In this document: piece by piece, positions 1 to 12,500 of the stretch
How positions within the stretch are numbered: the first letter of the stretch is position 1
How the letters are laid out: the number at the start of each line of letters is the position of its first letter
Translations under genes and position numbers: made by a program
Assembly: GCA_037013685.1 (NCBI GenBank)
Contig: CM072893.1
Coordinates: 22,773,736-22,837,735 of the forward strand
Length of the DNA stretch: 64,000 nucleotides
Direction: 5' to 3'
DNA from: Acridotheres tristis
Lineage: Eukaryota; Chordata; Aves; Passeriformes; Sturnidae
Notes under the pieces: model-generated
The model's input: the letters and a program-made list of their open reading frames with translations, nothing else
Told to the model about the DNA's origin: nothing
Database searches by the model: none

Positions 1-419
1 GTCACGAGTACTGTGTGAACCACTGTCACATGGGGTGATATTACTGCAATAAATTGTTAGTATGTATGGGAAAAGTTAGTAATAATTCTAGAACTGCTGA
101 TGTATGTGCTGTGGAAACAGACTATATCCATATTTGTCTCACAGCACTGAGATAAAGAAAATTCTAAAAGTATTTATAAAACTTTTAACATGGAAAAGGA
201 GAATACATAGACAGTTGGTGTATTCCTTTTGGCATAATTGCTGAAAAATCTTCCAAATAATTTGGTGCTCTTTCCTGTGTTCGTTTCAAGAAATACCAGC
301 AATTATTTTTTCTAATTATGATAGAAGCAGTATCTGCACTTTACAATATACATTAAATGATGCCTGAGAATTTTTTAAAATTGTTGAGTCCTTCTGAAAT
401 ATTTTAATTTAATTTCCAG
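1..419 (+). other. OGA: OGA intron 3 (3' part)
   Basis: AT-rich sequence without a supportable coding exon. It ends in a pyrimidine-rich tract and a TTTCCAG acceptor immediately before the first OGA exon in the window. The reading phase (the exon opens with two bases completing a Glu codon) shows that more coding sequence lies upstream, outside the window. Confidence 0.85.
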
Positions 420-550
420 AGCAACTAATGACTCTAATATCAGCTGCACGAGAACATGAAATAGAATTCATCTATGCAATCTCACCTGGACTTGACATCA
501 CTTTCTCCAATCCTAAAGAGGTATCCACATTGAAACGTAAGCTGGACCAG
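420..550 (+). CDS. OGA: OGA exon 4: GH84 domain, residues 117-160
   Basis: Opens with two bases completing a Glu codon and reads [16 protein letters not shown] and onward to KLDQ. The donor is CAG|GTAAGG. It belongs to the beta-alpha barrel upstream of the catalytic aspartates. Exon numbering assumes the 16-exon human structure, since 13 exons are visible here. Confidence 0.95.
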
Positions 551-3500
551 GTAAGGATGACACAAATTTAGCACAGTTCCAGTGCTGCTTGATTTGGAAG
601 CTCCAATTCTCTGCTCACTCTTGCAGCTTTTTACCAGCTTCTTGAATCTTTTCAGCACTGGTGTTAGTTTGGGTGTCTCTGAATGATTCTGATGGATGTG
701 TTCAAGTTTCATTGCAGAAGTAGCCAGTGATAACTTTGATTAAAAAAAAAAAAATTCTCATCTTGTATTGGATGCTGAAGGCTATTTTTGTCTTCAGAGT
801 ATTTCCTAATCTTGAAGCCAAGATGCACTGCTAAAGCAAGAACTCTAGCCCACAGTAAATGCCTTCACAGACCTGACATGCACATCTTCTTTGTTCTCCT
901 GACTCCTCTCCTTTGTCCAAGAGCTGTTACAGAATTAGCTTTTTTCCAAGCTGTCCATCCTGTGAGATCAGCTTTGGATGGTTAAAACTGGAGCAGATTG
1001 CAGATATTTAAAGGTCTAATCTTCGAGAGAAGCAGAGCTATGGGTCAGAGACAGGCATTCATTGTGAATAGAAACCAAAGTCTGTCTTGCCTTCACTATA
1101 TCCCCTTTCCTATAGCTGTCTCTAAGGTAGATTAGATTTAAAAATCCTACAGTTCTATTTAAAGAAGTAGCAATAATTTAACAAATTAAACATTTTGCTC
1201 TTGTCTCTTGTATTAGGTTTCTCAGTTTGGCTGCAGATCTTTTGCACTGCTGTTTGATGATATCGATCACAACATGTGTGCAGCAGACAAAGAAGTTTTC
1301 AGTTCTTTTGCTCATGCTCAAGTCTCAATCACAAATGAAATTTATCAATATCTAGGAGAACCAGACACATTCCTTTTCTGTCCTACAGGTAAAACAAGTG
1401 GAATAGTTTTGTTCAGCCTTAAAGAATGGGGACTGTTTCCTTACTGTTTGAAAAGCTGGTTTAGCATTTAAGAACTGCCCTAAGGAGTATTTTGGGCTTG
1501 ATTGAAGAAATTGACTTACAAAGAAAAGTTTGATTGTTCAGATGTATGCAAAGATTTTTCCAAATTCATAAATCTCTGAAAGGCTCAATACCAAGCAAAT
1601 AAGGCAGCTTGATAGAACAGTTCAAGGAGTTTGAACTGAGAATTAGGCTAAAGGAAAATTTATTTTTTCCTAACTTGAACTGAAATCTTTGCTTCTTGAA
1701 TTAGCAGATTGTTAGTTTCTAAGAATTTTTTTAAAGTGGAGGTAGTCTGTCCTTATGGCTGTCACTGGTTCCTATTTTTAATAAGATTGCTCTCTGCACT
1801 AGTCACCAAGTTGCTTTTTTTATCAAAAATTATTTTTAGTTTATCCTCTTACGCTGTAGTATAGTGATTCTGTTGCAGATCTTAACTTTAGGGATATGTG
1901 TTCCAGTGTTAAAATTTTTAGGTATTTGCACTTTGTAATGAGACTTGGGGTTTTTTCATTACAGCTATCTGCTATAATGTGGCCTTGCATTTATGGACTT
2001 GATTATTTTTCTTCCTAATTTTGACATTTGAATAATTGAAAGTAATTCTCTACCATTCATTTCTGATATTTATGCTAAATGTCATTCCTAATGTCCTTCT
2101 TATTTATACTTCAGACTTTTGGACCTTATTTGATTAATTTTATCAATGTTTTTCATTTCCAAGGGTGGTATTCTCTCAGTGTGTTTGTGGGACAATTGGG
2201 TATCTTGTCACATGTGTGCATTCTTCTAGTAACAGTGACATTCTCTTTTCCTGTGCAGAGTACTGTGGAACTTTCTGTTATCCAAATGTTGCCCAGTCAC
2301 CATATTTACGGACTGTAGGAGAAAAACTGCTCCCTGGAATTGAAGTGTTATGGACAGGTAAAGATTGATGGTTTATTTATTTTATTTTGTTGGTGTTTTT
2401 CTTGTAAGTATTTAGTAAAACAAACTGTCCAACTACTTGGAAGTTGAATGTTCAAATATGCAAAGTCCTCTGATTATCCTATTTCCTGCTTAGGTCCGAA
2501 AGTTGTATCCAAAGACATTCCGGTAGAATCCATTGAAGAAGTTTCTAAGATCATCAGGAGAGCACCAGTTATCTGGGATAACATTCATGCTAATGATTAT
2601 GATCAAAAGAGGCTTTTTCTTGGGCCTTACAAGGGTCGGTCAACTGAACTCATCCCTCGACTAAAGGGAGTTCTGACCAATCCAAACTGTGAATTTGAAG
2701 CCAATTATGTTGCCATTCACACACTCGCGACCTGGTACAAGTCTAACATGAATGGAGTGAGAAAAGATGTGGTGATGAGTAAGTATGCATGACTGTTTGC
2801 TGCATCTATGCTTAACCATATAAATCATACCAATTATTGGTGTTTTTAATGACTTTCTCTTCCTCACCAACTTTTTCTTCTTATGATCACCTAGCCTTTT
2901 TTGTTCCATAAGTGAATGGCAGTCGTCCAAAAAATAATGATCTTGCTTTACTGACTTCCTGGGGCATATCAAAGAATTTCTTAGTCTTGAGAGGTTTCTG
3001 TGGTTATGTAATTAACACTCTGGGAAAGCAAGTTTAGTGCCCAAATTTGAAATGTATCCATGGATATGATTTCATTGGAATAGAAGCAGTTCAGATCTGA
3101 AGACACCCTGAATGCCAGGATGTCTGGTTTCAGTGTTGATATCGGTGGTGACCATAATCTTCCATTTTTTCCTAATTAGAATCTAGTAACTTACCCTTTT
3201 TGTGAAGTAAGCCCCTGAGTTACTGAATGCCTTGTCTGACATCTATTTTAGACTAAACTAGTGTGATAACTTTTTAAAATTTGTCTCTGTAGCTGATACT
3301 GAAGACAGCACAGTTTCAATCCAGATTAAATTGGAAAATGAGGGCAGTGATGAAGATATTGAAACAGATGTTCTCTACAGCCCACAGATGGCCCTGAAGT
3401 TGGCCTTAACAGAATGGTTACAGGAATTTGGAGTACCTCAGCAATACAGCAGTGAGTATCATTTGGTATCATTCTGGGGCTGGTAGAAAAATGGTGTTAG

Positions 3501-6500
3501 GTGTTCGGTATTTGTGTTTAGATTAAAGATAATTTACAGATCCTGGCAATTCATACACTTCAGCTGGAAATATTTTCTGCCTTTGTAATTGGGGAGCCTT
3601 AATTGAAAAGTAAGAGTGCTTGATGTTCTGTGGTGTGCTTCTAATGCTCTTACTGATCAACAGAAGCCATCTTGATGTATTATCCTTTGGTACTTCTGAT
3701 AGAAGGCAGGAAAGGGTCTGGATCTTGCTAGTCCCAATTCTTACTAGACTTCAGTGGAACCTGAGGAAATAGGAAGTACAGTGGGTTTGGTGGTTTTTTT
3801 TGGAGTTAATGTTACATTGTAACAAAAACGAGTAAAAACTAGTTCTGGTCCTGAAGACTCCATGTTCTTCCAGTTGTTTTAAGATAGTTTTACTTTCCTG
3901 AGTTTGTCTGCATAAACCAGCTGAGTTCCTTCCAGCACTGTTTACCTTTTGTGTACCAGTGGGAGCTTGGGATATGAGGGAGAATGTGTTTTTCTCTACT
4001 GTGGGTTTCAGGTGATAAGAGCATCTTTCTGTGGTAGCTGTTGATGGAATGGAGGAGCCTGTTCTCCTAACTGCTCTGGTGCATTTATGCTTTTTGAACT
4101 GCTTTCTGAAACTCAACTGCAGCAGAAACACTGGGAGTAGTAATTAAGATGTCAGTCTTCCTCCATTTTCACAGTATAGTTTAAGTTGGGAGGGACTTCT
4201 TGAGATCTATCTTGAGTCTAACCATCTTGGTCAGGGAGAGTGAGTTAGAGCAGGTTGTCCAAGATTTTATCTGGTGAGGCTTTGAAGTTTCCCCAAGTTA
4301 AAGACAGTTTTGAATTTGAAATATTCAAATCAGCTTATATTAAGCTTTTATTTTGAACTGTCCTTTATATTCAAATGCAACTTTACCAGTCAGTTGATGC
4401 AGAGGGAAAAATAGTTACTTTGAGAGCTTTTTATTCTGATGCCATAGTTAAAAATGCTGCTGGCAGCACATAAATAATTTTCCTAACTTTTTCTTCATCC
4501 TATCTTTGCTTACCAGTTATGGGAAAAGGAAACTTGCTAAACTCAAAGTCAGTAGTTAGAATTGCATTGACAGAAGTGAACAGGCAAAGTACCAAAAGGA
4601 AGCTGTGCTGATGGGATGCTGTGGTGACAAAATCATCCATCATTTGCAGGAGTTGCTGATTTGAATGTTAGTTGGCAGATACTGAAAACTAAACTTGTTT
4701 CTTCTTATTCTCAGGTAGACAAGTGGCCCACAGTGGTGCTAAAACCTCTGTGGGGGATGTAGGGCCACTGGTGGCACCATCCTCTTTAAATGCAGCAACA
4801 GTGGTTACTACAGTGTACCAGGAGCCCATCATGAGCCAGGGTGCAGCACTGAGCAGTGACTCACCTGCCTTGGCCAAGGAAGAGGAGAAGAAGCAATCTG
4901 ATGAGGAACCAATGGACATGGTGGTGGAAAAACAAGATGATGCAGACAAGAATGCAAACCAGATACTGACAGATATTGCTGAAGCCAAGATGGCAGAGGA
5001 GCTGAAGCCAATGGATACAGATAAGGAGAGTATAGTTGAGTCAAAGTCTCCAGAGATGTCTATGCAGGAAGACTCTGGTAGTGACATTGCACCTATGCAG
5101 ACTGATGAGCAAATTAACAAAGAACATTTTGTGCCTGGGCCAAATGAAAAGCCTCTTTATACAGTAGAGCCAGTGACTTTAGAGGACTTACAGCTTCTTG
5201 CTGACTTGTTTTACCTTCCTTATGAACATGGACCTAAAGGTGCACAGATGCTGAGGGAATTCCAGTGGCTCAGAGCTAACAGCAGTGTTGTCAGCGTTAA
5301 TTGCAAAGGAAAGGATGCTGAAAAAGTGAGTGCAAATCTTGTTTCTCTTCTTTTATGTCAAACTCACAAGCAATTTATCTGTTGTCTGTAATAAAGACTG
5401 ATGTTCTACTTTGTAGGACCTGAAGGATAGTATATAATTAACCATAGGTCACAGTAATTTTCATTCTTCCAGTGGAATCAACTAGTTTAAGCCCTGTAGT
5501 GCCACGTAGCTATGAAGGCAGTCTGATATCTGCATTTGAGCAGTTTTTGCTGTACTGGCGTCACTTCTAACAGCCATAGAGAATATCTGTGAGTCATGTG
5601 TGGTGTGGTAGTCCATCTTGGTAAAATGAAGTAATGAATGGCATAGTCTTCCTCCATATTTAGAGTATGTCTCCTCTCTGGAAGCCTGTGTTTGATCTTG
5701 TGGATCTTTTTCATAGATAGAAGAATGGCGTAACCGAGCAGCCAAGTTTGAAGAGATGTGCAGCTTGGTGATGGGCATGTTCACTCGCCTCTCCAATTGT
5801 GCCAACAGGACAATCCTTTATGACATGTACTCCTACGTCTGGGATATCAAGAGTATAATGTCAATGGTGAAATCTTTTGTGCAGTGGTTAGGTAGGTGCA
5901 TTGGGAGCCATTATAATCCCAGATAGCATATTTTTTATGTGTGTTTTTAATTAGCCCACGGGGAAAACTGAAGTATTAGGCGAATGTGTTTTCTTGGACA
6001 GGGGTCTGGTTTGACCCTGTTTTAAAGGTTTTCCTGTCTTGCTATTTAAAGCAATGCTTGCAGTGAGTTTGCTTTGCTATTAAAAGTGAAGTCTGCTGGA
6101 TGCTTAAGATTGGAGACGTTGATTTTCTTCTTGGGCTAATGAAACTTGAATCTCATCTGACACGTAAGTGTTGACTTCAACTTACTCTTGACTGAATGCA
6201 CACTGGACTATGCCATGTAACTCCTTAGCTGCCCCGCTGTATGATTGGAAATGACACTACGAAATGTGATCACATCAGCCATCTGCTGTTTGCTCTGTCT
6301 TGATAACATTATTGCTGTCTTCAACAGACCTTTCAATGGGCCTGGCCATGAGGAAGGTGATCCTCCCAGCCCCTGTGCGCATGCGAGCTTTAGCATAAGG
6401 CTATTCTGGTGCAAAATAATTTCCTTGAAACACTTTCCAAATTGCTGATTTTTAAATTTTTTTAAAATATATATTTTAGTTTTGGTAATGGGTGGAAATT

Positions 6501-9500
6501 GTGGAGCTCTCTGGACAGATTTAGTCTGAGACTTAAAATGATCTTGAAACAGTTGTTTCGTTTGTTTTCTTTACTTTTTTTTTCTTTTTTTTTTTTTTTT
6601 TTTTTTTTAAATGTGTGGCACTTCTTTTGGTTTTGTTTTGTTTTTTTTTTCCTGAAATATTTTTGGGAGATCCGAAGTTGGCAGAGAGCACCAGCATGGC
6701 CTGGGTAATTCTAGTCACTTCATTTCACTTTCAGGTTTCAATCCAACTGTAAGGAATATGCTGTGGAGTTGCTTGACATACACAGCAGACAGCAAAGCTG
6801 ATGGTCTCAAGTCACACTTTCTGTAGCTGTCACAAACCTCACAGTGGCTTACCATTGCACAACCTTGGTCTAATCCTAGTGTTTGGATTGTCTTCAAATT
6901 ATATTCTTAAATACTGATAGATTTAAGCAAGGACGGAGAAGACTTGTTAAATCATCAACTTAGTCTGTGCCCAGCAAATTCCTGTGTTTTGTGCCTATTA
7001 AATATCTGATCCCTAAACCTATAGTTGATAAAGAAGAGAGCTTTTAAGATTGTCTTCTGCAAAGCACAGAGAAGAAAACCTAGTGGAGGAGGAAAACTCA
7101 GCAGCATTGTAGTATGATAGTATTTCTCTAACAACCTCATGCTGTTTCAAAAGCTTTAGTTTGTGCATTTTTAAGTGTAACACAACTCCTCCAACTGTCC
7201 TTGCTGTATGGTGACCTTTAGCTAGACAGAATGCTCTCTTCTTGATGACTTAATCTGCTTGCAGCTATGGGCCAGAGCTCTATAAAGGGAACAGTGGTTC
7301 TTGTAGTCTTTGAAAAATCGAGGGCCCAATGCATTTCAGAATTATCTATGTACTCAGTTCAGCTGAAATTGTTTTCAGTGTCTCTGTAAAGTTGGGTTCA
7401 AGTCTCTAAATAACATCAGATATTTGAAGTAGTTCACAGTAGAAGCCAACTCAGTAAATACAGACTGTTAACTTTGGCACTATTCTGTTCCAGTACTCGC
7501 ACTGGTATTAGATAGTTGAAAAATTCAGGGTTTTTCACATGTACAGTGTAATAGTCTTATGCTAGCAGTGCTTCTCTGAGAGGGGCCATTTTTGTCTTCA
7601 GCTTATGTTTTATCACTAGTGTAAATACAGAGTGAAAGTCTTTAAAATACCTCATTATATAAAGTCAAGTACATTACAAATCCAAACAAGTTAGTTTTCA
7701 TAGTGGTGTGCTCAATGGTCCACTGGATGTTCACCTTCTTCACCTCTCCTCCAAAGTCCAGCTAGCATTCAGTCCCTTAAATTAGTGTGGCTGTACAGTA
7801 CTATGGATTACTAATGACTTCTATTATCTTCTTCCCCATTGTGTACAGATGGGAGAATCCTCAGCACAAGTTTCTACTGCTATTGGATGGACAGCGCCAG
7901 ATGTTCACAGCGCGTCGTCATTAATTAATTAAAATGGAAAGGTTTTGTCTGTGAGGCAGCTCAGATAGATTAGATGTACAACAGGCATGAACTGAAGTCA
8001 CATTTGCGCAGCGACTAAGGCATTAACTATGTTTTTCATTTACACAGCTCTTCATTCACACAGCTCTTTACTGTAATACTTGGAAGTGCTAGTTAAGTTG
8101 TAGTCTCAAAGGACAGACAGATACTGTCTTCCAAGTTACTGACTAAATCTCTTTGGGAAGGATGTCTTCTTACATGAGAATTCTAAAATGTGGGAGTAAA
8201 CTGAATTTCAATTCTGGTGTTTGGATTGTTTCTGAAATTTACCATACTTAGGGTAGTTTGTATTTAACCTATATTCCTAAACTCGCATAAATGTCAAACT
8301 TGGCACACTTTGGGACTCTCTGACTAGCACGATATACTTGTCTGTACTGATCTGAGACTGTTACTTGAACAGGAGGTAGATTGCTGTCCACAAAAGGAAA
8401 AGAGTATTTGCGCTGCTCCTCTTGTCAGAAAACTAGGCGGGTAATTGAGATCTCCACTACAAATACCAGTTGGCTTTTTTTCTCTCCAGAGCTGTCATTT
8501 ATGTTACTTGGTGAAGGCTGCAGTGTCTTGCTGGCAGAACAGTGTTAAAAATCAAACAGCCTATGGAAGCTTCTTTTCTAAAGCGAGTGCAAGCTAAAGC
8601 TAAGCACTAAGCACTGCAACGGGCCTGCTGCTGCTGGTTGAGCAGCAGGGTCCCTGGTGTGTCCAGTATGCTTGTGGAAATAAAAATCAAGATGCAAAAA
8701 GCAAAGCTAGCAGTGGCCACCAAGGTGTATTAGTTAAATTGTGAGTTAATTCCAGTTAACACTATTTAGTATTTTAATGTGCCGACAGTATTGTGAAGGT
8801 GTGGCCTGGATTATGTAAATCTGTGTAGTCTCTTGCAAGAATTATGTTTCATACAGCTGTCCTGGCTGCCTGATCTGTTCCAGACTGTTTGCATATATTG
8901 TTAGTCCTAGTTTTCTGACAAGATTAGAAACAATCAGTACTAAAATGTGACTTCAGCAAGGTCCAATTTTTTTTCAGGGGCTGTGATAATGGCATTTACT
9001 TGATCTAAAATTTATGGTAGTAGCTATTGAGGCACATAGCTTCCAAGATGTCAAATTTTCATAGATGATATGAATGTTTCCGACATAAATATGCAAAAAA
9101 AGTATACAAAATGTGTGCGAAGTCTACATAGTTCTGCATGGCACCATTCTTGTGCCTTCTGCTCTAGAATGAAGTGTGTAGCTGAATTGCCTTACCTGTC
9201 TGTTACAGGTAATCAAAAATTTGAAATACCGCAATTAGTGCACAAGCACAAAAGCTTTATAAATTATACATTATTACAGCCCCTCCCCTTCCCCAAGCCC
9301 TGGATTCTAGCTCAGTTAGAGAGCATTTTCCACAAGTGTATGTTAGCTTTTTGGACATGTAAGACACCCAGGAAATCCCCCTTCTCGTAACATTCTCCGC
9401 TTGGATCTGATCTCAACAGGGTGTCGTAGTCAATCTTCAGCACAGTTCTTAAGTGGAGACCAAGAACCCTGGGCCTTTAGAGGTGGTCTAGCAGGAGAGT

Positions 9501-12500
9501 TCCAGGTATCAATATGACTTCACAACTGAATGACATTTTCTTTGTTTTATGAGAAACCTTTTGTTGCACATCAGAGGTCTGGAAGGATTGGTCTGCCGAA
9601 GGCTTTCTGGTCCAAAGCCCATTAGCCTTACAGCTTGGTTTAAAATAATTTTCCTCCCCTTTCTACAGTAATTTCTCAAGGAGATGCTGCCTGTCCCACG
9701 CGCATGCGAAGCGCAGCGGCTTTAGTTGTACATTTCACATTGTTTCTTTGCAGGTCGCACAGCATTTTTACCTGCGCCCGCAATTGCACAATGCGCGCAC
9801 GCTTGTCTGCCGATGGGAATTCCATGAGCAAAAGGGGTTGTCATCCAAATTCTGGTTCCTCTCGAAATAATGCTGTCGTGCACTTTATTGCGAGGAATTC
9901 AATTGGCAAATATTCCTAAATCGCTGTTTGTACCATGTGCAGATTTGTTCATGGATTTTTCAGGCGCTATACTTTTCCCCCCTCACAGGTGCTCTGCGCG
10001 CAGCAAATTGAATCAGCGCATTGCTTTTGGGATAAAGCGTCTCCTCTGGCCAGTTAACCCTCTTCAGACCAAACCTTTCCTCCTGACATTCTATGTTCTT
10101 AGACAGTGTAGATATGATTGGTAAAAAGTTTTTAAGGCAGTTAAGATTAACAGACTCTTAATGTGCTGTTTCAGTTGCATATTTTAGAACACCAATTGGA
10201 TATTTTCTATTCAAATAAGGTCTTTGCATTTGTAAAGCATACCAACCCCACCTTCTTCTGGGGTAGCAAGTAGCAAATGTTATTTTGGGAGTCTGCAGTG
10301 CACACCCAAGAGTAATGGGTTTTGTTGTTCATCCAGTTATATTAAATATTTTGTTTTCACAGCGTTTGCTGCCTATTGATGGGGCAAATGACCTCTTTTT
10401 TCAACCACCTCCATTAACACCCACTTCCAAAGTGTACACCATACGACCCTACTTCCCTAAAGATGAGGTAACTGCTTTTGACACTTGTCACTTTTGTTGT
10501 TAGGCTGCACTTCCTTTTGTTCTAACAGTGATTGCTGCTGAATCCCCTCTTCTCCTAATGAAGCAGGTGTCCTGATATCTTGCACAAGGCACAAATGCCA
10601 GCTCACAGGAAAACTGAGGTTAAGAGATATGCCTCTGGTTCAGTAACATGCTGTGCAACAGTAGGTGCACACCCACAGCTTGGTTCCCAGCCTCCCACTC
10701 CCTCCACTTTTAAATCTGTGAGTGCCTTCCTTATTTATGAAAGGCAAGTTAAATTTGTTCGCAGCTGGTAGTAAAATTCTTGCAGCAGGGAGACATGCAG
10801 TGGATTAACCTTTGAGGATGGCTGTGTATGCCTGTTTCACTCAGTGGTTATTGTGGTACCTGCTGTATAGCAGAACATTGATACTGCATGTCAAAATGGA
10901 GCTGAAAAATGTGATCATGGTTCAGCCATTCGTATAATTTTCATTACAGTTGGAAGCTTTTTGGTCTGATTTTGAAAGAATGTTTCCAGATCTGCTTTCG
11001 AGTGTTTGATATTTCAGAATTAGGAAAAATGTATTAATCATTATTGATTAATGCTTTTTACCTTTTCTGAATGGATCTGTAGGGTAGTTTTTTCCTATTA
11101 GCTTGTCATGGAGAATACTTGAAAGTGATGCATCAGCCCCTAGTTAGCTAACTCTTTATGGATGCTGTTTAAACAATGTAGGGAATAATGCAGCTTGAAA
11201 TCTTGTATTGGTGGTAACACTGAGATGAAACAGGAGTTTCTAGGTTGAGTTTGCAGTATTTCAAACGAGTCCTAACTTTAAAGCCAGTCAGACATACGAG
11301 GCTGACACATGAAAACTCCTTTTTCTGCCACTTCTAGGTCAGCTCTGGCCTATGCTGTTCTCACGAGCAGTAAAGCAGCCTTTTCCAAACTTTTGTACAG
11401 GACTCGACCTAAGCTGTCTTGTTCTTTTGTAGAAAATGGAAATGATGTTTCTGGACCACCTTAACAATTAGATTTGCAGTTAAGTTTGTGGCCATAAACA
11501 ATGTTTCTTCTGCGGAGTTACCTTTTAATTAAAGGAAGAAAGAGAAGTGTCAAATGCAAAGCATTTTTGTTGAAAAAAAAGGTGAAGTTTCTTATTTAAG
11601 ATGTGACTGATGCAAATTTGCTCTTTTAAAGAGAGTTAGGTGAAAGCCTTTTAATATGCAGGATGTGTCTATCCTTGGCAGAGGTTGAGTTACTGTGCTT
11701 GAACATCTGAGGTTTTGTGCAGGGACTTCGCAGCAATAGTGGTGATCTTCACTGAGTGTTTAGTATGTAACCCTCAGAATTAATCTTGTGCTGTTACAAG
11801 ATTGACTCCAGCCTCTCCTTCCCAGCCATTCAACTTAAGTGCAATGTTTTTGAAGGGGACTTTGAGTTACTTTCAGGGAAGAGGTGGAGGGAACACCCTT
11901 CTTTTTGTATAGATGGATAGTTTTGACCTCTGGTGCCTGTCTATAGTAGGTTACAGTGTAGCTGTTAATGACGTACTCTCTTTTGAATGTGACTAAGTTG
12001 AAATCATCTCTTTTCTCCTCTTAGGCATCTGTATATAAGATCTGCAGAGAAATGTATGCTGATGGAGCTGATCAACCCTTCCATAGTTTACCAGATTTAA
12101 TTGGAGACAAGTATGTATTAGGAACAAGTGTGCTGCAGAAATGGTTCTGAACGATGAAGTCCTGAGAGTGTATTTAATTTGAATTTTTTGAATTGTGCAG
12201 GAAGAATATAAAGAACATTTGAAGTAGATAAAATAATTTACTCTCAGGAAATTGATGTTTTGGTTTCTTTAAAAAAACCGTCTTAGCTCATCTGCTGGTC
12301 ACCTGTTGTAATCTGTTAGAAAATAAATTTAGCCGAATCCTCTGTATTATGAAACTTGTGCATCATAGTATCTTATTTCAGATTTTGTAAAAGTATATCA
12401 TGAGAGTGTCCATAGTCTGTAGTTACCCTCTGATATTTTTTCGGACCTACTGACAGGTTTTTGAGGTGCTGTCTCCCAGACAAGAGCCTCAAGGTTTTTT

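Noticed and set aside
4723..5391. 222-residue open frame starting at an internal ATG
   Set aside because: It is OGA exon 9 read from an internal Met and past its donor; not a separate gene.
10468..10503. Read-through of OGA exon 12 adding [11 protein letters not shown] and a stop
   Set aside because: The known short isoform ends after exon 10, and nothing here supports a second intron-retained form.
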